NCBI GenBank assembly: GCA_902561585.1
Contig: CACEQK010000002.1
Location: 1 to 64,000, forward strand
DNA from: an uncultured Pelagibacteraceae bacterium
Lineage (GTDB): Bacteria; Pseudomonadota; Alphaproteobacteria; Pelagibacterales; Pelagibacteraceae
Direction: 5' to 3'
DNA length: 64,000 nucleotides
Every line of letters begins with the position of its first letter. The first letter of the stretch is position 1. Below are positions 1-9,258 of the stretch, one piece after another. Under the pieces are notes generated by a model. That model worked only from the letters and a program-made list of their open reading frames with translations. It searched no databases and was not told the origin of the DNA. The position numbers and the translations under genes were made by a program.

Positions 1-928
1 TACCATCAAACTCTAAGATAATATCACCAGCTTTAATTGCAGCTTTGTCAGCAGGGCTATTTTCGCCAACGCTTGCTACTAAAGCACCTTCTGGTTTTTT
101 TAATTTTTCTACGTCAGCGATTTCTTTTGTTACTTCCTGAATTCTTACTCCCAACCAACCTCTTTTTGTTTCACCAAACTCCATAAGTTGATCAATTACA
201 TTTGATGCAGCGTTTGATGGAATTGCAAAACCAATTCCAATTGATCCTGATTGACCTGGCGCTATGATTGCAGTGTTAATACCGATCACTTCACCTTTTA
301 AATTAAATAAAGGTCCGCCAGAATTACCTTGGTTAATCGATGCATCTGTTTGGATGAAGTCGTCGTATCTTGTTAAATTAATATCTCTGTTACGTGCAGA
401 AATAATTCCTGCTGTTACTGTTCCGCCTAAACCAAATGGATTTCCAATTGCAACTGCCCAATCTCCAACTCTCGCTTTGTCAGAATCACCAAAACTAACT
501 GTAGTAAATTTATCTTTTGTCTCCATTTTTAAAACAGCAATATCCATGTACGGATCAGCACCAACTACTTTTGCTTTGTATTCTTTATCTCCTACTTTGA
601 CTAAAATATCTTCAGCGTTAGCTATAACGTGATTATTTGTAATTACTGTTCCGTTCTCTTTAATTATAAAACCAGATCCTAAAGAAGAAGCTTGTCTCTC
701 TCTTGGTTGATCAAAATCCTTAAACATTTCGCCAAATGGCGATCCTGGAGGAAACTGAAAGGGAAAAGGATTAGAGGTTGTTCTTACTGTTTGTGTTGTT
801 GAAATATTTACAACTGAAGGCATTAATTTATCAGCTAAATCTGCAAATGAGTCTGGAACAGGTTTAGCTTGTAAAACTGTAAAACTAAATATGAAAAATC
901 CGAGAAATATTTTTCTTAAAAAGATCAT
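1..928 (-). CDS. degP: DegP/HtrA-family periplasmic serine protease (C-terminus cut by window edge)
   Basis: Minus-strand reading from ATG at 928: MIFLRKIFLGFFIFSFTVLQAKPVPDSFADLADKLMPSVVNIST...NNHVIANAEDI...DIAVLK...TDASINQGNSGGPLFN (catalytic GNSGGP) followed by PDZ-like sequence. Open at position 1, so absent from the ORF track. Confidence 0.93.
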   Translation of the reverse strand, partial: MIFLRKIFLGFFIFSFTVLQAKPVPDSFADLADKLMPSVVNISTTQTVRTTSNPFPFQFPPGSPFGEMFKDFDQPRERQASSLGSGFIIKENGTVITNNHVIANAEDILVKVGDKEYKAKVVGADPYMDIAVLKMETKDKFTTVSFGDSDKARVGDWAVAIGNPFGLGGTVTAGIISARNRDINLTRYDDFIQTDASINQGNSGGPLFNLKGEVIGINTAIIAPGQSGSIGIGFAIPSNAASNVIDQLMEFGETKRGWLGVRIQEVTKEIADVEKLKKPEGALVASVGENSPADKAAIKAGDIILEFDG

Positions 929-1113
929 TTAATTTTTATATACCAAATTATTAAAAAACCTATAATCAAAAAAACAATTCCTAAGGTTCTTAGTTTACTC
1001 TCAGGTATGTTTTTAATTAATTCTAAAATATTTTTTATTCTTGACGGGAAAATGGCTAAAAAAAGTCCCTCAATAAATAATAGTAAACCTATTGCTGTAA
1101 TTAACTCTTTCAA
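925..1113 (-). CDS. DUF2065 (YjeT-like) small membrane protein
   Basis: 62 aa, two hydrophobic segments, located between hflC and degP as in many alphaproteobacteria. Confidence 0.8.
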   Translation of the reverse strand: MKELITAIGLLLFIEGLFLAIFPSRIKNILELIKNIPESKLRTLGIVFLIIGFLIIWYIKIK

Positions 1114-1124
1114 TTGTGGACAAC

Positions 1125-2000
1125 TTATCTTTTTATTACTGGCTTAATTGATTTGCCAAAGAATTTAAAGAATTCACTATCAGGTGATAAAACTAACGAA
1201 GTCTCTCCACCTATTAATGCTTTTTCATAAGCTTGCATCGCTCTATAAAAAGCAAAAAATTGAGGGTCTCTTCCAAAGGCATTAGCAAAAATTTTATTTC
1301 TTTCACCATCGCCTTCACCCTTCATGATCTCAGATTTTTTATTTGCCTCAGCTAAAATTACTGTTACATCTTTGTCAGCTGTTGATCTAATCTTTTGTGC
1401 AATCTCAGCACCTTGAGCTCTAAATTCTTTCGCTTCTCTCTCCCTTTCAGTTTGCATTCTTTTATAAATCGCGTCACTGTTTGCTGGAGGTAAGTCTGCT
1501 CTTTTAATTCTCACATCAACAATCTCAATTCCAAAGTTTTTAGCTTCAGCATTAACTTGAGATTGAATGAGTTGCATTTGTCTTGCTCTATCCGTTGATA
1601 ATAAAGTAGCAAGTTCCTGCGTACCTAATACACCTCTAATTCTTGAATTAATAATCGTTGAAAGTCTTGATCTTGCAACTCTTTCGTTTCCAACAGAAAT
1701 ATAAAACTTTAAAGGATCTACAATCTTAAATCTTGCAAATGCATCTACAATTAATCTTTTTTGATCAGCTGCAATAACTTCTTCGGGATCATTATCTAAG
1801 TTTAAAATTCTTTTATCTAAATAAACTACGTTTTGAATAAATGGTAATTTAAAATTTAATCCAGCTTTAGTTACAATTTTTTTAGGATCACCAAACTGCA
1901 GCACGATTGCTTGGCTTATTTCTTGAACAATAAATAAAGATTGAAATAATACTACTGCTATTAAAACTATTGCAGGAATTATAAGTTTAGCGCCTTTCAT
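1125..2000 (-). CDS. hflC: HflC, SPFH-domain modulator of FtsH
   Basis: 291 aa; SPFH-type sequence (VVLFQSLFIVQEISQAIVLQFGDPKKI...); adjacent to hflK. Confidence 0.93.
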   Translation of the reverse strand: MKGAKLIIPAIVLIAVVLFQSLFIVQEISQAIVLQFGDPKKIVTKAGLNFKLPFIQNVVYLDKRILNLDNDPEEVIAADQKRLIVDAFARFKIVDPLKFYISVGNERVARSRLSTIINSRIRGVLGTQELATLLSTDRARQMQLIQSQVNAEAKNFGIEIVDVRIKRADLPPANSDAIYKRMQTEREREAKEFRAQGAEIAQKIRSTADKDVTVILAEANKKSEIMKGEGDGERNKIFANAFGRDPQFFAFYRAMQAYEKALIGGETSLVLSPDSEFFKFFGKSIKPVIKR

Positions 2001-3118
2001 TAATTATTGCTCCCTGATTTTTTTAGTTCCGGTAAAGGTAAATAAGGTACTACACCTGAACCTGACTCTTTATCTATAATAACTTTATCAATATCAGCTA
2101 AAACTTTTTCCATCGTCTCTAAATACATTCTCTCTTGTGTAACTTGTTTTGCATTTTTATATTCATTGTAAATTGCTAAAAATCTGCTCGCTTCACCCTC
2201 CGCTTTAGCAACTACCTCTTTTTTATAAGCTTCTGCCTGTTGTAAAACCTGTTCTGCTTCCCCTCGCGCTCTTGGTATAACATCGTTAGCGTAAGCTTCG
2301 GCTTCGTTCTTAGATCTTTCTCTGTCAGCCCTTGCAGCTTGCACATCTCTAAATGCATCGATCACCTGTTCAGGTGGGTCGGCTTGTTGGGTCTGAACCT
2401 GAGTGATTTCTATTCCAGAGCCGTATTCATCTAAAATTTTTTGTGTAATATTTTGAACCTCAATTTCAATACTTGCTCTTCCCTCGGTTAAAATATTTTG
2501 AATTTTGTTTTTTGCTATTACTTCTCTCATTGCTGTTTCAGATGCAGCTTTTACAGTCTCTACTGGACTTTGAATATTGAATAAAAATTTCTGCGCATCT
2601 TTTATAACCCAGAAAACTGAGTAGTTAATATCTACAATATTTTCATCTCCTGTAAGCATTAAACTTTCTTCAGGAACGTTGCCTACACCTGACGATCTAC
2701 CACTATCACTTGCTGGTCTAAAACCAACATCCACTCGGTTAACTTTTGTAACTTTTGGAGTGAGTACTCGCTCAAAAGGAGTTGGAAAGTGATAATGTAA
2801 TCCAGGTTGAGTTGTGTTTACATATTTTCCAAATCTTAAAACAACGCCTTGTTCATCTGGTAAAACCCTGTAAAGGCCACTTGCAACATAAAGCAAAACT
2901 AAAATTAATAATCCAATAACTATTGGTCTTGTGCCTCCAGATTTTCCACCTGAAAATTTATTTATGGTTTTTTGTAAATTTCTTATAATGTCATCAAGAT
3001 TTGGTGGATCTTGTCTTGTGCCAGATCCATTTCCACCAGGAGGACCTTTTCCACCTCCACCTGGAGGCGAACCCCAGGGTGATTGATTCTTTAAAATCTT
3101 GTCTTTAAAACTCATCAC
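2000..3118 (-). CDS. hflK: HflK, SPFH-domain modulator of FtsH
   Basis: 372 aa; Gly/Pro-rich N-terminus, one TM segment, SPFH domain (VLPDEQGVVLRFGKYVNTTQPGLHYHFP). Confidence 0.93.
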   Translation of the reverse strand: MMSFKDKILKNQSPWGSPPGGGGKGPPGGNGSGTRQDPPNLDDIIRNLQKTINKFSGGKSGGTRPIVIGLLILVLLYVASGLYRVLPDEQGVVLRFGKYVNTTQPGLHYHFPTPFERVLTPKVTKVNRVDVGFRPASDSGRSSGVGNVPEESLMLTGDENIVDINYSVFWVIKDAQKFLFNIQSPVETVKAASETAMREVIAKNKIQNILTEGRASIEIEVQNITQKILDEYGSGIEITQVQTQQADPPEQVIDAFRDVQAARADRERSKNEAEAYANDVIPRARGEAEQVLQQAEAYKKEVVAKAEGEASRFLAIYNEYKNAKQVTQERMYLETMEKVLADIDKVIIDKESGSGVVPYLPLPELKKSGSNN

Positions 3119-3156
3119 ACTTTATATAGTGACTTTTCACTCGAAAACAAGTTAAG

Positions 3157-3162
3157 AAGGAG
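3157..3162 (+). promoter_or_regulatory. Strong Shine-Dalgarno AAGGAG for the micro-ORF at 3170
   Basis: AAGGAG ends 7 nt before ATG at 3170. Confidence 0.6.
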
Positions 3163-3169
3163 CGCTAAA

Positions 3170-3202
3170 ATGTCTAAATTGTTTAAGAAAGTAAAAAGAT
3201 GA
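3170..3202 (+). CDS. Putative 10-aa leader peptide [10 protein letters not shown] overlapping the mrp start
   Basis: ATG TCT AAA TTG TTT AAG AAA GTA AAA AGA TGA; canonical SD; its stop overlaps the mrp ATG at 3199 as ATGA. Confidence 0.45.
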   Translation: MSKLFKKVKR

Positions 3203-3993
3203 GCCAAAAACCACCTCCAAAACATTTCGTCAAAACTCCAATTAATGGAACTAAGTCTGTTGTGTTAGTTTCTAGTGCAAAAGGTGGTGTTGGAAAATCT
3301 ACAGTCGCAGTTAATATTGCTTTTGCTCTTCAAAATTTGGGACTAAAAATTGGAATACTTGATGCCGATGTTTACGGACCATCAATTCCAAAACTTATTA
3401 ACTTAAATGAAAAGCCAAAAAGTGAGGATGGAAAAGCAATGATACCTTTAGAAAAATATAACGCACAATGTATGTCTATGGGTTTTTTAGTTGATGAACA
3501 AACTCCTATGATCTGGAGAGGGCCAATGGTTATTAGTGCAATCAAAACAATGACTCAAAATGTTTTATGGAAAGATAGAGATATAATCATAGTTGATATG
3601 CCACCAGGAACTGGCGACACACAATTAACTTTTGCTCAGCAAGTTAAAGTTGATGGAGCAGTAATTGTTTCTACGCCACAAGATTTAGCCTTGCTAGATG
3701 TTAAAAGAGGAATTCAAATGTTTGATAAAACTGGAGTTAAAATTTTAGGCTTAATTGATAATATGAGTTACTTCAAAGGAGATGACGGTAAAGATTATAA
3801 AATTTTTGGTGAGAGTGGTGTTGAAAAAACTGCAAAAGAGTTTACTAAAGATTTCTTAGGTAGCATACCAATTCATCAAGATTTAAGATCTTCAGCTGAT
3901 AAAGGCGAGCCTTTAACTCTTTCAAATCCAGATCATGAAGTTTCAAAATTATTTATGAGTATGGCTGAAAAAATTAAACAATCTTTTCATTAA
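3199..3993 (+). CDS. mrp: Mrp/ApbC-family P-loop Fe-S carrier ATPase
   Basis: 264 aa; [10 protein letters not shown] deviant Walker [13 protein letters not shown]. Confidence 0.93.
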   Translation: MSQKPPPKHFVKTPINGTKSVVLVSSAKGGVGKSTVAVNIAFALQNLGLKIGILDADVYGPSIPKLINLNEKPKSEDGKAMIPLEKYNAQCMSMGFLVDEQTPMIWRGPMVISAIKTMTQNVLWKDRDIIIVDMPPGTGDTQLTFAQQVKVDGAVIVSTPQDLALLDVKRGIQMFDKTGVKILGLIDNMSYFKGDDGKDYKIFGESGVEKTAKEFTKDFLGSIPIHQDLRSSADKGEPLTLSNPDHEVSKLFMSMAEKIKQSFH

Positions 3994-4921
3994 AGTTAAA
4001 AGAGGTCATTAGTTCATTCCATTCTCTCTTGGATAAACCAGAACTTTCATGAGATACTTTTTCTCCTTTAACCATTTGTTGAATTACTTTTTTACCTTTA
4101 GCTGAAACATGCACTGCGCCTACTCTATAATCTAAAAATGCTGCGTGAGTAATAGGAACCCATTTTTTAACTGTTTCTAACATAGCTTCAGCATAAACTC
4201 TTATTTCATATTGAGCGTGACTATCAGCTCTTAAAAATAAAAAATTTAATAAATTTAATAAATCTGTTTTCCAGTACCACTGGGTGTAGGAGTTTAAAGT
4301 TAAATTCATTCGCGCTAACTCTCTTGCAAGTCCTACTTTTGCCTCATCTATAGTTGTTCCATCAAATCTTTCGTTAAGCATTTTTTCATAATTATCGTAA
4401 GTTCTTGTAGCGTCATCTTTTAAAATTTTAAGAACTTCATCGGCTTGCTCACCAGTAATTAAATCACCTCTACCTTGTCTATTAGAATTTGATTGTGCTG
4501 ATAATTGATCTTTGGCTGGAATATAAAATTCTTTATCTAATATTGAATACCTTGCTGAGTACTCGTTAACATTTGCTGTTCTGTGCCTAATCCATTGACG
4601 CGCTATAAATATTGGAAGTTTTACATGATATTTTATTTCGCACATTTCAAATGGTGTTGAATGCCAGTGCCTCATTAGATACTTAATTAAACCTTCGTCA
4701 GTTGAAACTTTTTTTGTTCCTTTGCCGTAAGAAACTCTAGCTGACTGAACTATGGAATTATCATCTCCCATATAATCAATTACTCTTACAAATCCATGGT
4801 CTAAAACAGGTAACGCTTCGTAGAGAATTTTTTCTAATTCTTGAGAAGTAACTCTTTTTGTTAAGTTTTTTTGTGCCTGTTGTTCTGTAATTTCTTGCAA
4901 TTGCTCATTGGTTAACTTCAT
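3974..4921 (-). CDS. thyX: FAD-dependent thymidylate synthase ThyX
   Basis: 315 aa; [14 protein letters not shown] matches the ThyX signature RHRxxxxNExSxRY. Confidence 0.95.
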   Translation of the reverse strand: MKLTNEQLQEITEQQAQKNLTKRVTSQELEKILYEALPVLDHGFVRVIDYMGDDNSIVQSARVSYGKGTKKVSTDEGLIKYLMRHWHSTPFEMCEIKYHVKLPIFIARQWIRHRTANVNEYSARYSILDKEFYIPAKDQLSAQSNSNRQGRGDLITGEQADEVLKILKDDATRTYDNYEKMLNERFDGTTIDEAKVGLARELARMNLTLNSYTQWYWKTDLLNLLNFLFLRADSHAQYEIRVYAEAMLETVKKWVPITHAAFLDYRVGAVHVSAKGKKVIQQMVKGEKVSHESSGLSKREWNELMTSFNFNEKIV

Positions 4922-5038
4922 GATAGAAAGATTTATATATCTTTATCTATCAAGAAAAAATTAGTAATTTTAAGTTTTTTAAATACCTTGTTAATAATTT
5001 TTTAGTGAATTATACAAAAAAAAGAAAAGAATATTATA

Positions 5039-5728
5039 ATGAAATACACTGGGTGGGAATTAAAGTATTTTGACTCCTCGTCGAATTTTAGAAAATATCA
5101 ATTCTCTTTAATTAATGAGTATATTGGAGAAAAAATCTTAGAAGTTGGTCCAGGAAGTGGTACCTTTGCAAAAAATTTTCTAATTAAAAAAGCTAAAACA
5201 TTACATCTTACTGAAATCAATGAGGATTTATTTGAAAAATTAAAATCTAAATTCAATAGTCACAGTAATGTGGATGTGTACTCAAAAAAAATTAATGAAA
5301 TTGATACAAAATTTGACTCAATTTTTTATTTTGATGTTTTAGAACATATCGAAAGTCATGAGGCAGAAATTGAAACAGCGCTCACAAAATTGAATAAAAA
5401 CGGAAATTTAGTAATAATTGTTCCTGCATTTAATCATTTATATTCTTACTACGATAAATCAATTGGTCATTATAGAAGATATGAAAAAAAATTTTTTAAA
5501 GATTTTATAAGGAAAAATAATTTAATAAAAAAGAAACTTCATTATTTTGACTCAATTGGTTATTTTTTTCTTCTTTTAAATAAATTAATTGATATGAGAA
5601 GTGAGAATAGAGTTAGCCTCGGTACTATAATTTGGAATTTTTTGTGCCCAATTTCGAGAGTCATTGATAAATTATTTTTTCACAAATTTGGTAAGAGTTT
5701 AATTTGTGTTATTCAAAATAATGAATAA
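5039..5728 (+). CDS. Class I SAM-dependent methyltransferase
   Basis: 229 aa; ILEVGPGSGTFAKNF motif I, FDVLEHIESH. Confidence 0.85.
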   Translation: MKYTGWELKYFDSSSNFRKYQFSLINEYIGEKILEVGPGSGTFAKNFLIKKAKTLHLTEINEDLFEKLKSKFNSHSNVDVYSKKINEIDTKFDSIFYFDVLEHIESHEAEIETALTKLNKNGNLVIIVPAFNHLYSYYDKSIGHYRRYEKKFFKDFIRKNNLIKKKLHYFDSIGYFFLLLNKLIDMRSENRVSLGTIIWNFLCPISRVIDKLFFHKFGKSLICVIQNNE

Positions 5729-7295
5729 TAAATCTATAAATATAAGATTTTTTATCTTATCTATCTTGGCATTAAATTATCTAATTCCAATATTGTTCTT
5801 TGGAAACGTTACATTATTTTATCATGATGCTCTAGAGGCTGAAATTGTTTATAATCACGTTATCGGTAAATACCTAGAAGGAAATAAAGAAGCATTTAGT
5901 TTGTTTCTTAATGAGCAAATTCAAATAGAATATTTAAGAAGAGTTTTCCAGCCATTTATTTTTTTATACGTAATTTTTGAGACAGAGACAGCTTACTGGG
6001 TAACAGATATTTTAGTAAAAATCATTTCTTATTTATCTTTTTATGTCCTAGCAAAAAATATTTGTAAAGAAAAATATTATTGCTGTTTGGTAGGTGTATT
6101 ATACGCTTCCATAAATTTGCCCACTCACATTGGTCTAGGCTTTGCTATTGTTCCATATTTAATATATCTGATAAATTTTAAGAATGTTCTAAGATTTAGA
6201 AATTATTTAATTATTATATTTGCAGGTATTAATACTGACATTGTTACAATTATTTATTCAATACCAGTTCTATTTATTCTATCCATTATTTTAAATGACT
6301 CATTGAATATAAAAATTTTCAAAAGATACTTATTAGTAATTCTAATCTTTTTTGCATCAATATTAGTTTCAAATCTTAATCTATTGTCAATTTATTTTGG
6401 TAATTACGAAATACACAGGCTCGAATTCACTAAAGATTATTATTCATTAACGCAATTCATTATAAGTTTTTTTAAGAATTTATTTTATATACCAACTAGT
6501 TTTAATTGGGGGTTTTTTTACAGTTTGCCAATTTTAATTTTTTTGCCTTTACTTTACTTAAGTTTTATTTTTTTAAAGGACAAAAAAACTAAATTTATTT
6601 TTTCCTTAATTTTAACAATTATTTTTCTTATTGAGATAATAAACGTCGAAATATTCGGTCAAATTAAAAGTAATTTACTTGGGTCATTAAATTTTGATTA
6701 TTTTAAAAAAATTCTTCCTTTTATATTTTGTATTTCAATTCTAATTATTCTTTCTAATAAAAAATTTATTTTAAGAAAAGCTTTAATTGCCGCTGTTTCA
6801 CTTTCTATATTTATTTCTCAAATAAATTCCTCGATAATTCCTTTTTACAAAAAATTTATTCTTAATGAGCCTAACTATCGAAATATTTATACTTTTAAAG
6901 AATATTATCTTCATGATGATTATAAAAAACTAAAAAAAATTATTCAGAATGAAAAAACTATATCAGTGGGAATTGATCCAATGATTGCAATTATAAATGA
7001 TATTGCGACTATTGATGGTTACCACAATATTTATCCTTTGAGTTACAAAAAAAAATTTAGAAAAATTATTGAGAAAGAATTAGAGAAGAATTTAGTTTTA
7101 CAAAAATATTATGATAATTGGGGTAGTAGAGTTTATGCTTTTCAAAGTGATCCAAATGAAATTTTGATTAACTTTGAAGAAGCTAAAAATTTAGGTGCAA
7201 AGTATGTTATATCTACTCAAGATTTAGGTGTTGATGGTTTAAAGTTAGTTTGTAGTAAATGTTCAAAATACGTAAAACTATTTTATATTGAATAA
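5721..7295 (+). CDS. Polytopic membrane protein, DUF6044-like
   Basis: ~525 aa, many TM segments; FYHDALEAEIVYNHVIGKYLEGN near the N-terminus; start chosen at the second Met (ORF track starts at 5706). Confidence 0.6.
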   Translation: MNNKSINIRFFILSILALNYLIPILFFGNVTLFYHDALEAEIVYNHVIGKYLEGNKEAFSLFLNEQIQIEYLRRVFQPFIFLYVIFETETAYWVTDILVKIISYLSFYVLAKNICKEKYYCCLVGVLYASINLPTHIGLGFAIVPYLIYLINFKNVLRFRNYLIIIFAGINTDIVTIIYSIPVLFILSIILNDSLNIKIFKRYLLVILIFFASILVSNLNLLSIYFGNYEIHRLEFTKDYYSLTQFIISFFKNLFYIPTSFNWGFFYSLPILIFLPLLYLSFIFLKDKKTKFIFSLILTIIFLIEIINVEIFGQIKSNLLGSLNFDYFKKILPFIFCISILIILSNKKFILRKALIAAVSLSIFISQINSSIIPFYKKFILNEPNYRNIYTFKEYYLHDDYKKLKKIIQNEKTISVGIDPMIAIINDIATIDGYHNIYPLSYKKKFRKIIEKELEKNLVLQKYYDNWGSRVYAFQSDPNEILINFEEAKNLGAKYVISTQDLGVDGLKLVCSKCSKYVKLFYIE

Positions 7296-7319
7296 TTGTA
7301 TAAATTTAATTTTTTTTTT

Positions 7320-7596
7320 GCTAGAATGAATCGTTGGCTTTCCAACTATGACGATAAACGAATTTCGTAATAAACATTACGGACGTGGGGGCAGTACCCA
7401 CCACCTCCACCAAAATTAACAAACGGGGGTGAATTAGGATCGACGGATGTCTAAAGGCTATTCTTTCGTACGAGATGGCTCCGACGTAACGGGCTAATTT
7501 ACAAATGCAAATCAAAAATTTGCACTTGCAGCTTAATTAACTTAGTTAATTAAGTTACGGGGTTCGGGGCACCTGGCAACAGAACGCCCCTTCAGT
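7320..7596 (+). ncRNA. ssrA: Circularly permuted (two-piece) tmRNA
   Basis: Acceptor piece ends GTGGG-GGCAGTA-CCCAC (T arm) CACCTCCACCA at 7412. Coding piece begins GGGGGTGAATTAGGATCGACGG at 7425. GGGGGUG pairs with CACCUCC (acceptor stem). Tag ORF GCA AAT CAA AAA TTT GCA CTT GCA GCT TAA at 7507-7536. Downstream hairpin CTTAATTAAC/GTTAATTAAG and a GTTC..GGGGC..GAAC..GCCCC pseudoknot. Outer ends approximate. Confidence 0.93.
7507..7536 (+). other. tmRNA proteolysis tag reading frame, ANQKFALAA*
   Basis: Direct reading inside the tmRNA; ALAA terminus is typical of ssrA tags. Confidence 0.88.
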
Positions 7597-7612
7597 TTTT
7601 TGTAACTTTATA

Positions 7613-8734
7613 ATGACGATAAAAATAGACTTTGTACATAAATTTAAAATAGACAATCAATTAGTAAGAGATTTTTTTAGGGAAAATTGGAAAAGAAAAA
7701 TTGCTCTTCCAGACAAAAATTTTTACGAATGGCAGTTTATTAATGCTCCAGAAAATAAATCAAAAGATTATTGTATAATTGCATTTGATACAAAAAAAAA
7801 GAAAATTTTTGGCGCACTCGGAATTAACAAAAGAACTTTTTTTTTAGAAAATCAACCTATCAAAAGTGCAGAGTTTACAACTTGGGCTGTCTCAAAAGAT
7901 ACTAAAAAATTCGGTTTAGCATCAAATATTGGTTCAAAAATTCTTTTATTTTCAAAATCAAAATTTGATATTTTGATTGGAATGGGTAGCACTGAAGAAG
8001 CGCTTCCTTTGTATATGAGAAGTGGTTTTAAATTTGTTAAATCAATACCAAGATTCGTAAAAGTGATTAATTTAAAAAAGATAGAAAAATTCTCAAAGAT
8101 TAATAAATTAGGTAAAAGACTTTTAATTCAATGGGATTTAAAAGATTCTTTTAAAAATAAATACTCAGTAATTCCTGTAGATAACAAACAATATCAAAAA
8201 CTATTTAATAATTTTAAAAAAAAAAATAATCTTTTTTCAAGAGACTTGCGGCATAAAAAATGGCGATTTAAAAAACATCCATATTATAATTACAAAGAAT
8301 TTTTAATTAAAAAGAATGAAACGAATAAATATTCTTATATTTCTTTTAGGCAAGAAGACTCGATTAAAGATTTTAAGATGATTCATTTGATAGACCTTTA
8401 TGGAGATGAATTTACAAATGAGTGTGCTTTGAATTATATTGTGCAATATGCAAAAAAAAATAGTTATGATGTTATAGACTTTTATTGCACTTCAAGTAAA
8501 ATTTTCAAACATCTTATAAATAATAATTGGTTTTCAATTAATGATGATGACTGTTTTCAGTTTCCCCATTTGTTTCAGCCAGTCGAGATGAGAAGTCCAC
8601 CAACAACTTCATTACTTTATTGGTCAAAAAATAATTTATCTAGTTTAGCGAATTTATCAAAACTTTATGTGACAAAACAAGATGTGGATTTAGATCGCCC
8701 AACCATGCATACTATTAATCAAATTAATAAATAA
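7613..8734 (+). CDS. GNAT-like acetyltransferase domain protein
   Basis: 373 aa; N-terminal GNAT-like region (SAEFTTWAVSKDTKKFGLASNIGSKIL...GMGSTEEALPLYMRSGFKFVKSIPRFVKV). Confidence 0.6.
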   Translation: MTIKIDFVHKFKIDNQLVRDFFRENWKRKIALPDKNFYEWQFINAPENKSKDYCIIAFDTKKKKIFGALGINKRTFFLENQPIKSAEFTTWAVSKDTKKFGLASNIGSKILLFSKSKFDILIGMGSTEEALPLYMRSGFKFVKSIPRFVKVINLKKIEKFSKINKLGKRLLIQWDLKDSFKNKYSVIPVDNKQYQKLFNNFKKKNNLFSRDLRHKKWRFKKHPYYNYKEFLIKKNETNKYSYISFRQEDSIKDFKMIHLIDLYGDEFTNECALNYIVQYAKKNSYDVIDFYCTSSKIFKHLINNNWFSINDDDCFQFPHLFQPVEMRSPPTTSLLYWSKNNLSSLANLSKLYVTKQDVDLDRPTMHTINQINK

Positions 8735-8747
8735 AAATTTAAAACAG

Positions 8748-8831
8748 TTAAAAAATATATTTATCAGCCAAGTAGATAAATATTCCAGCTGCAATACCTA
8801 ACAAAATCCAATAAAAATTTTCTTTAATCAT
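8748..8831 (-). CDS. Putative 27-aa single-TM microprotein [27 protein letters not shown]
   Basis: Uninterrupted minus-strand reading from ATG at 8831 to TAA at 8748; start overlaps the upstream gene's TGA (ATGA). Confidence 0.55.
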   Translation of the reverse strand: MIKENFYWILLGIAAGIFIYLADKYIF

Positions 8832-9199
8832 GCCACAAATTTACTTAAATCTGGCTTAAAGTAATTTGGTCCCTTCATTACTTTACCTTTTTCATTAAAA
8901 ATTGGTTTACCATCAGCGCCAAGTTTACTCATGTTAGAGTTTTGTATTTCTTTAAAACATTTATCTAAATCAATGCCAAATGCGTGGCCAGCTCCATAAG
9001 TGACATATAAAATATCAGTTAAGGCATCTGCTACTTCTTTGATATCTTGTTTTGTAATAGCCTCTTTAAGTTCATTAAGCTCTTCTTTAATTAAATCATA
9101 TCTAAGATTTGTAATTTTAGCATTAGGAAATGTAGCTTTTTCTTTGATTTCCTGACCGAATACCTCCATAAATTTTTTTACTCTTTCAAAATTAGTCAT
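8828..9199 (-). CDS. MazG-like / phosphoribosyl-ATP pyrophosphohydrolase-like protein
   Basis: 123 aa; [33 protein letters not shown] (all-alpha NTP pyrophosphatase motif EExxE...DxxxD). Confidence 0.85.
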   Translation of the reverse strand: MTNFERVKKFMEVFGQEIKEKATFPNAKITNLRYDLIKEELNELKEAITKQDIKEVADALTDILYVTYGAGHAFGIDLDKCFKEIQNSNMSKLGADGKPIFNEKGKVMKGPNYFKPDLSKFVA

Positions 9200-9258
9200 T
9201 TTTTATCCTTTTAATTTATAATTATATTATAAGAGTGTATTATATCAGAGAATCAAAC

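Noticed and set aside
264-632. 122-aa plus-strand ORF
   Set aside because: Antisense to the degP coding sequence; shadow ORF.
7321-7515. 64-aa minus-strand ORF (MICICKLARYVGAISYERIAF...)
   Set aside because: Lies antisense to the tmRNA; explained by RNA-gene base composition.
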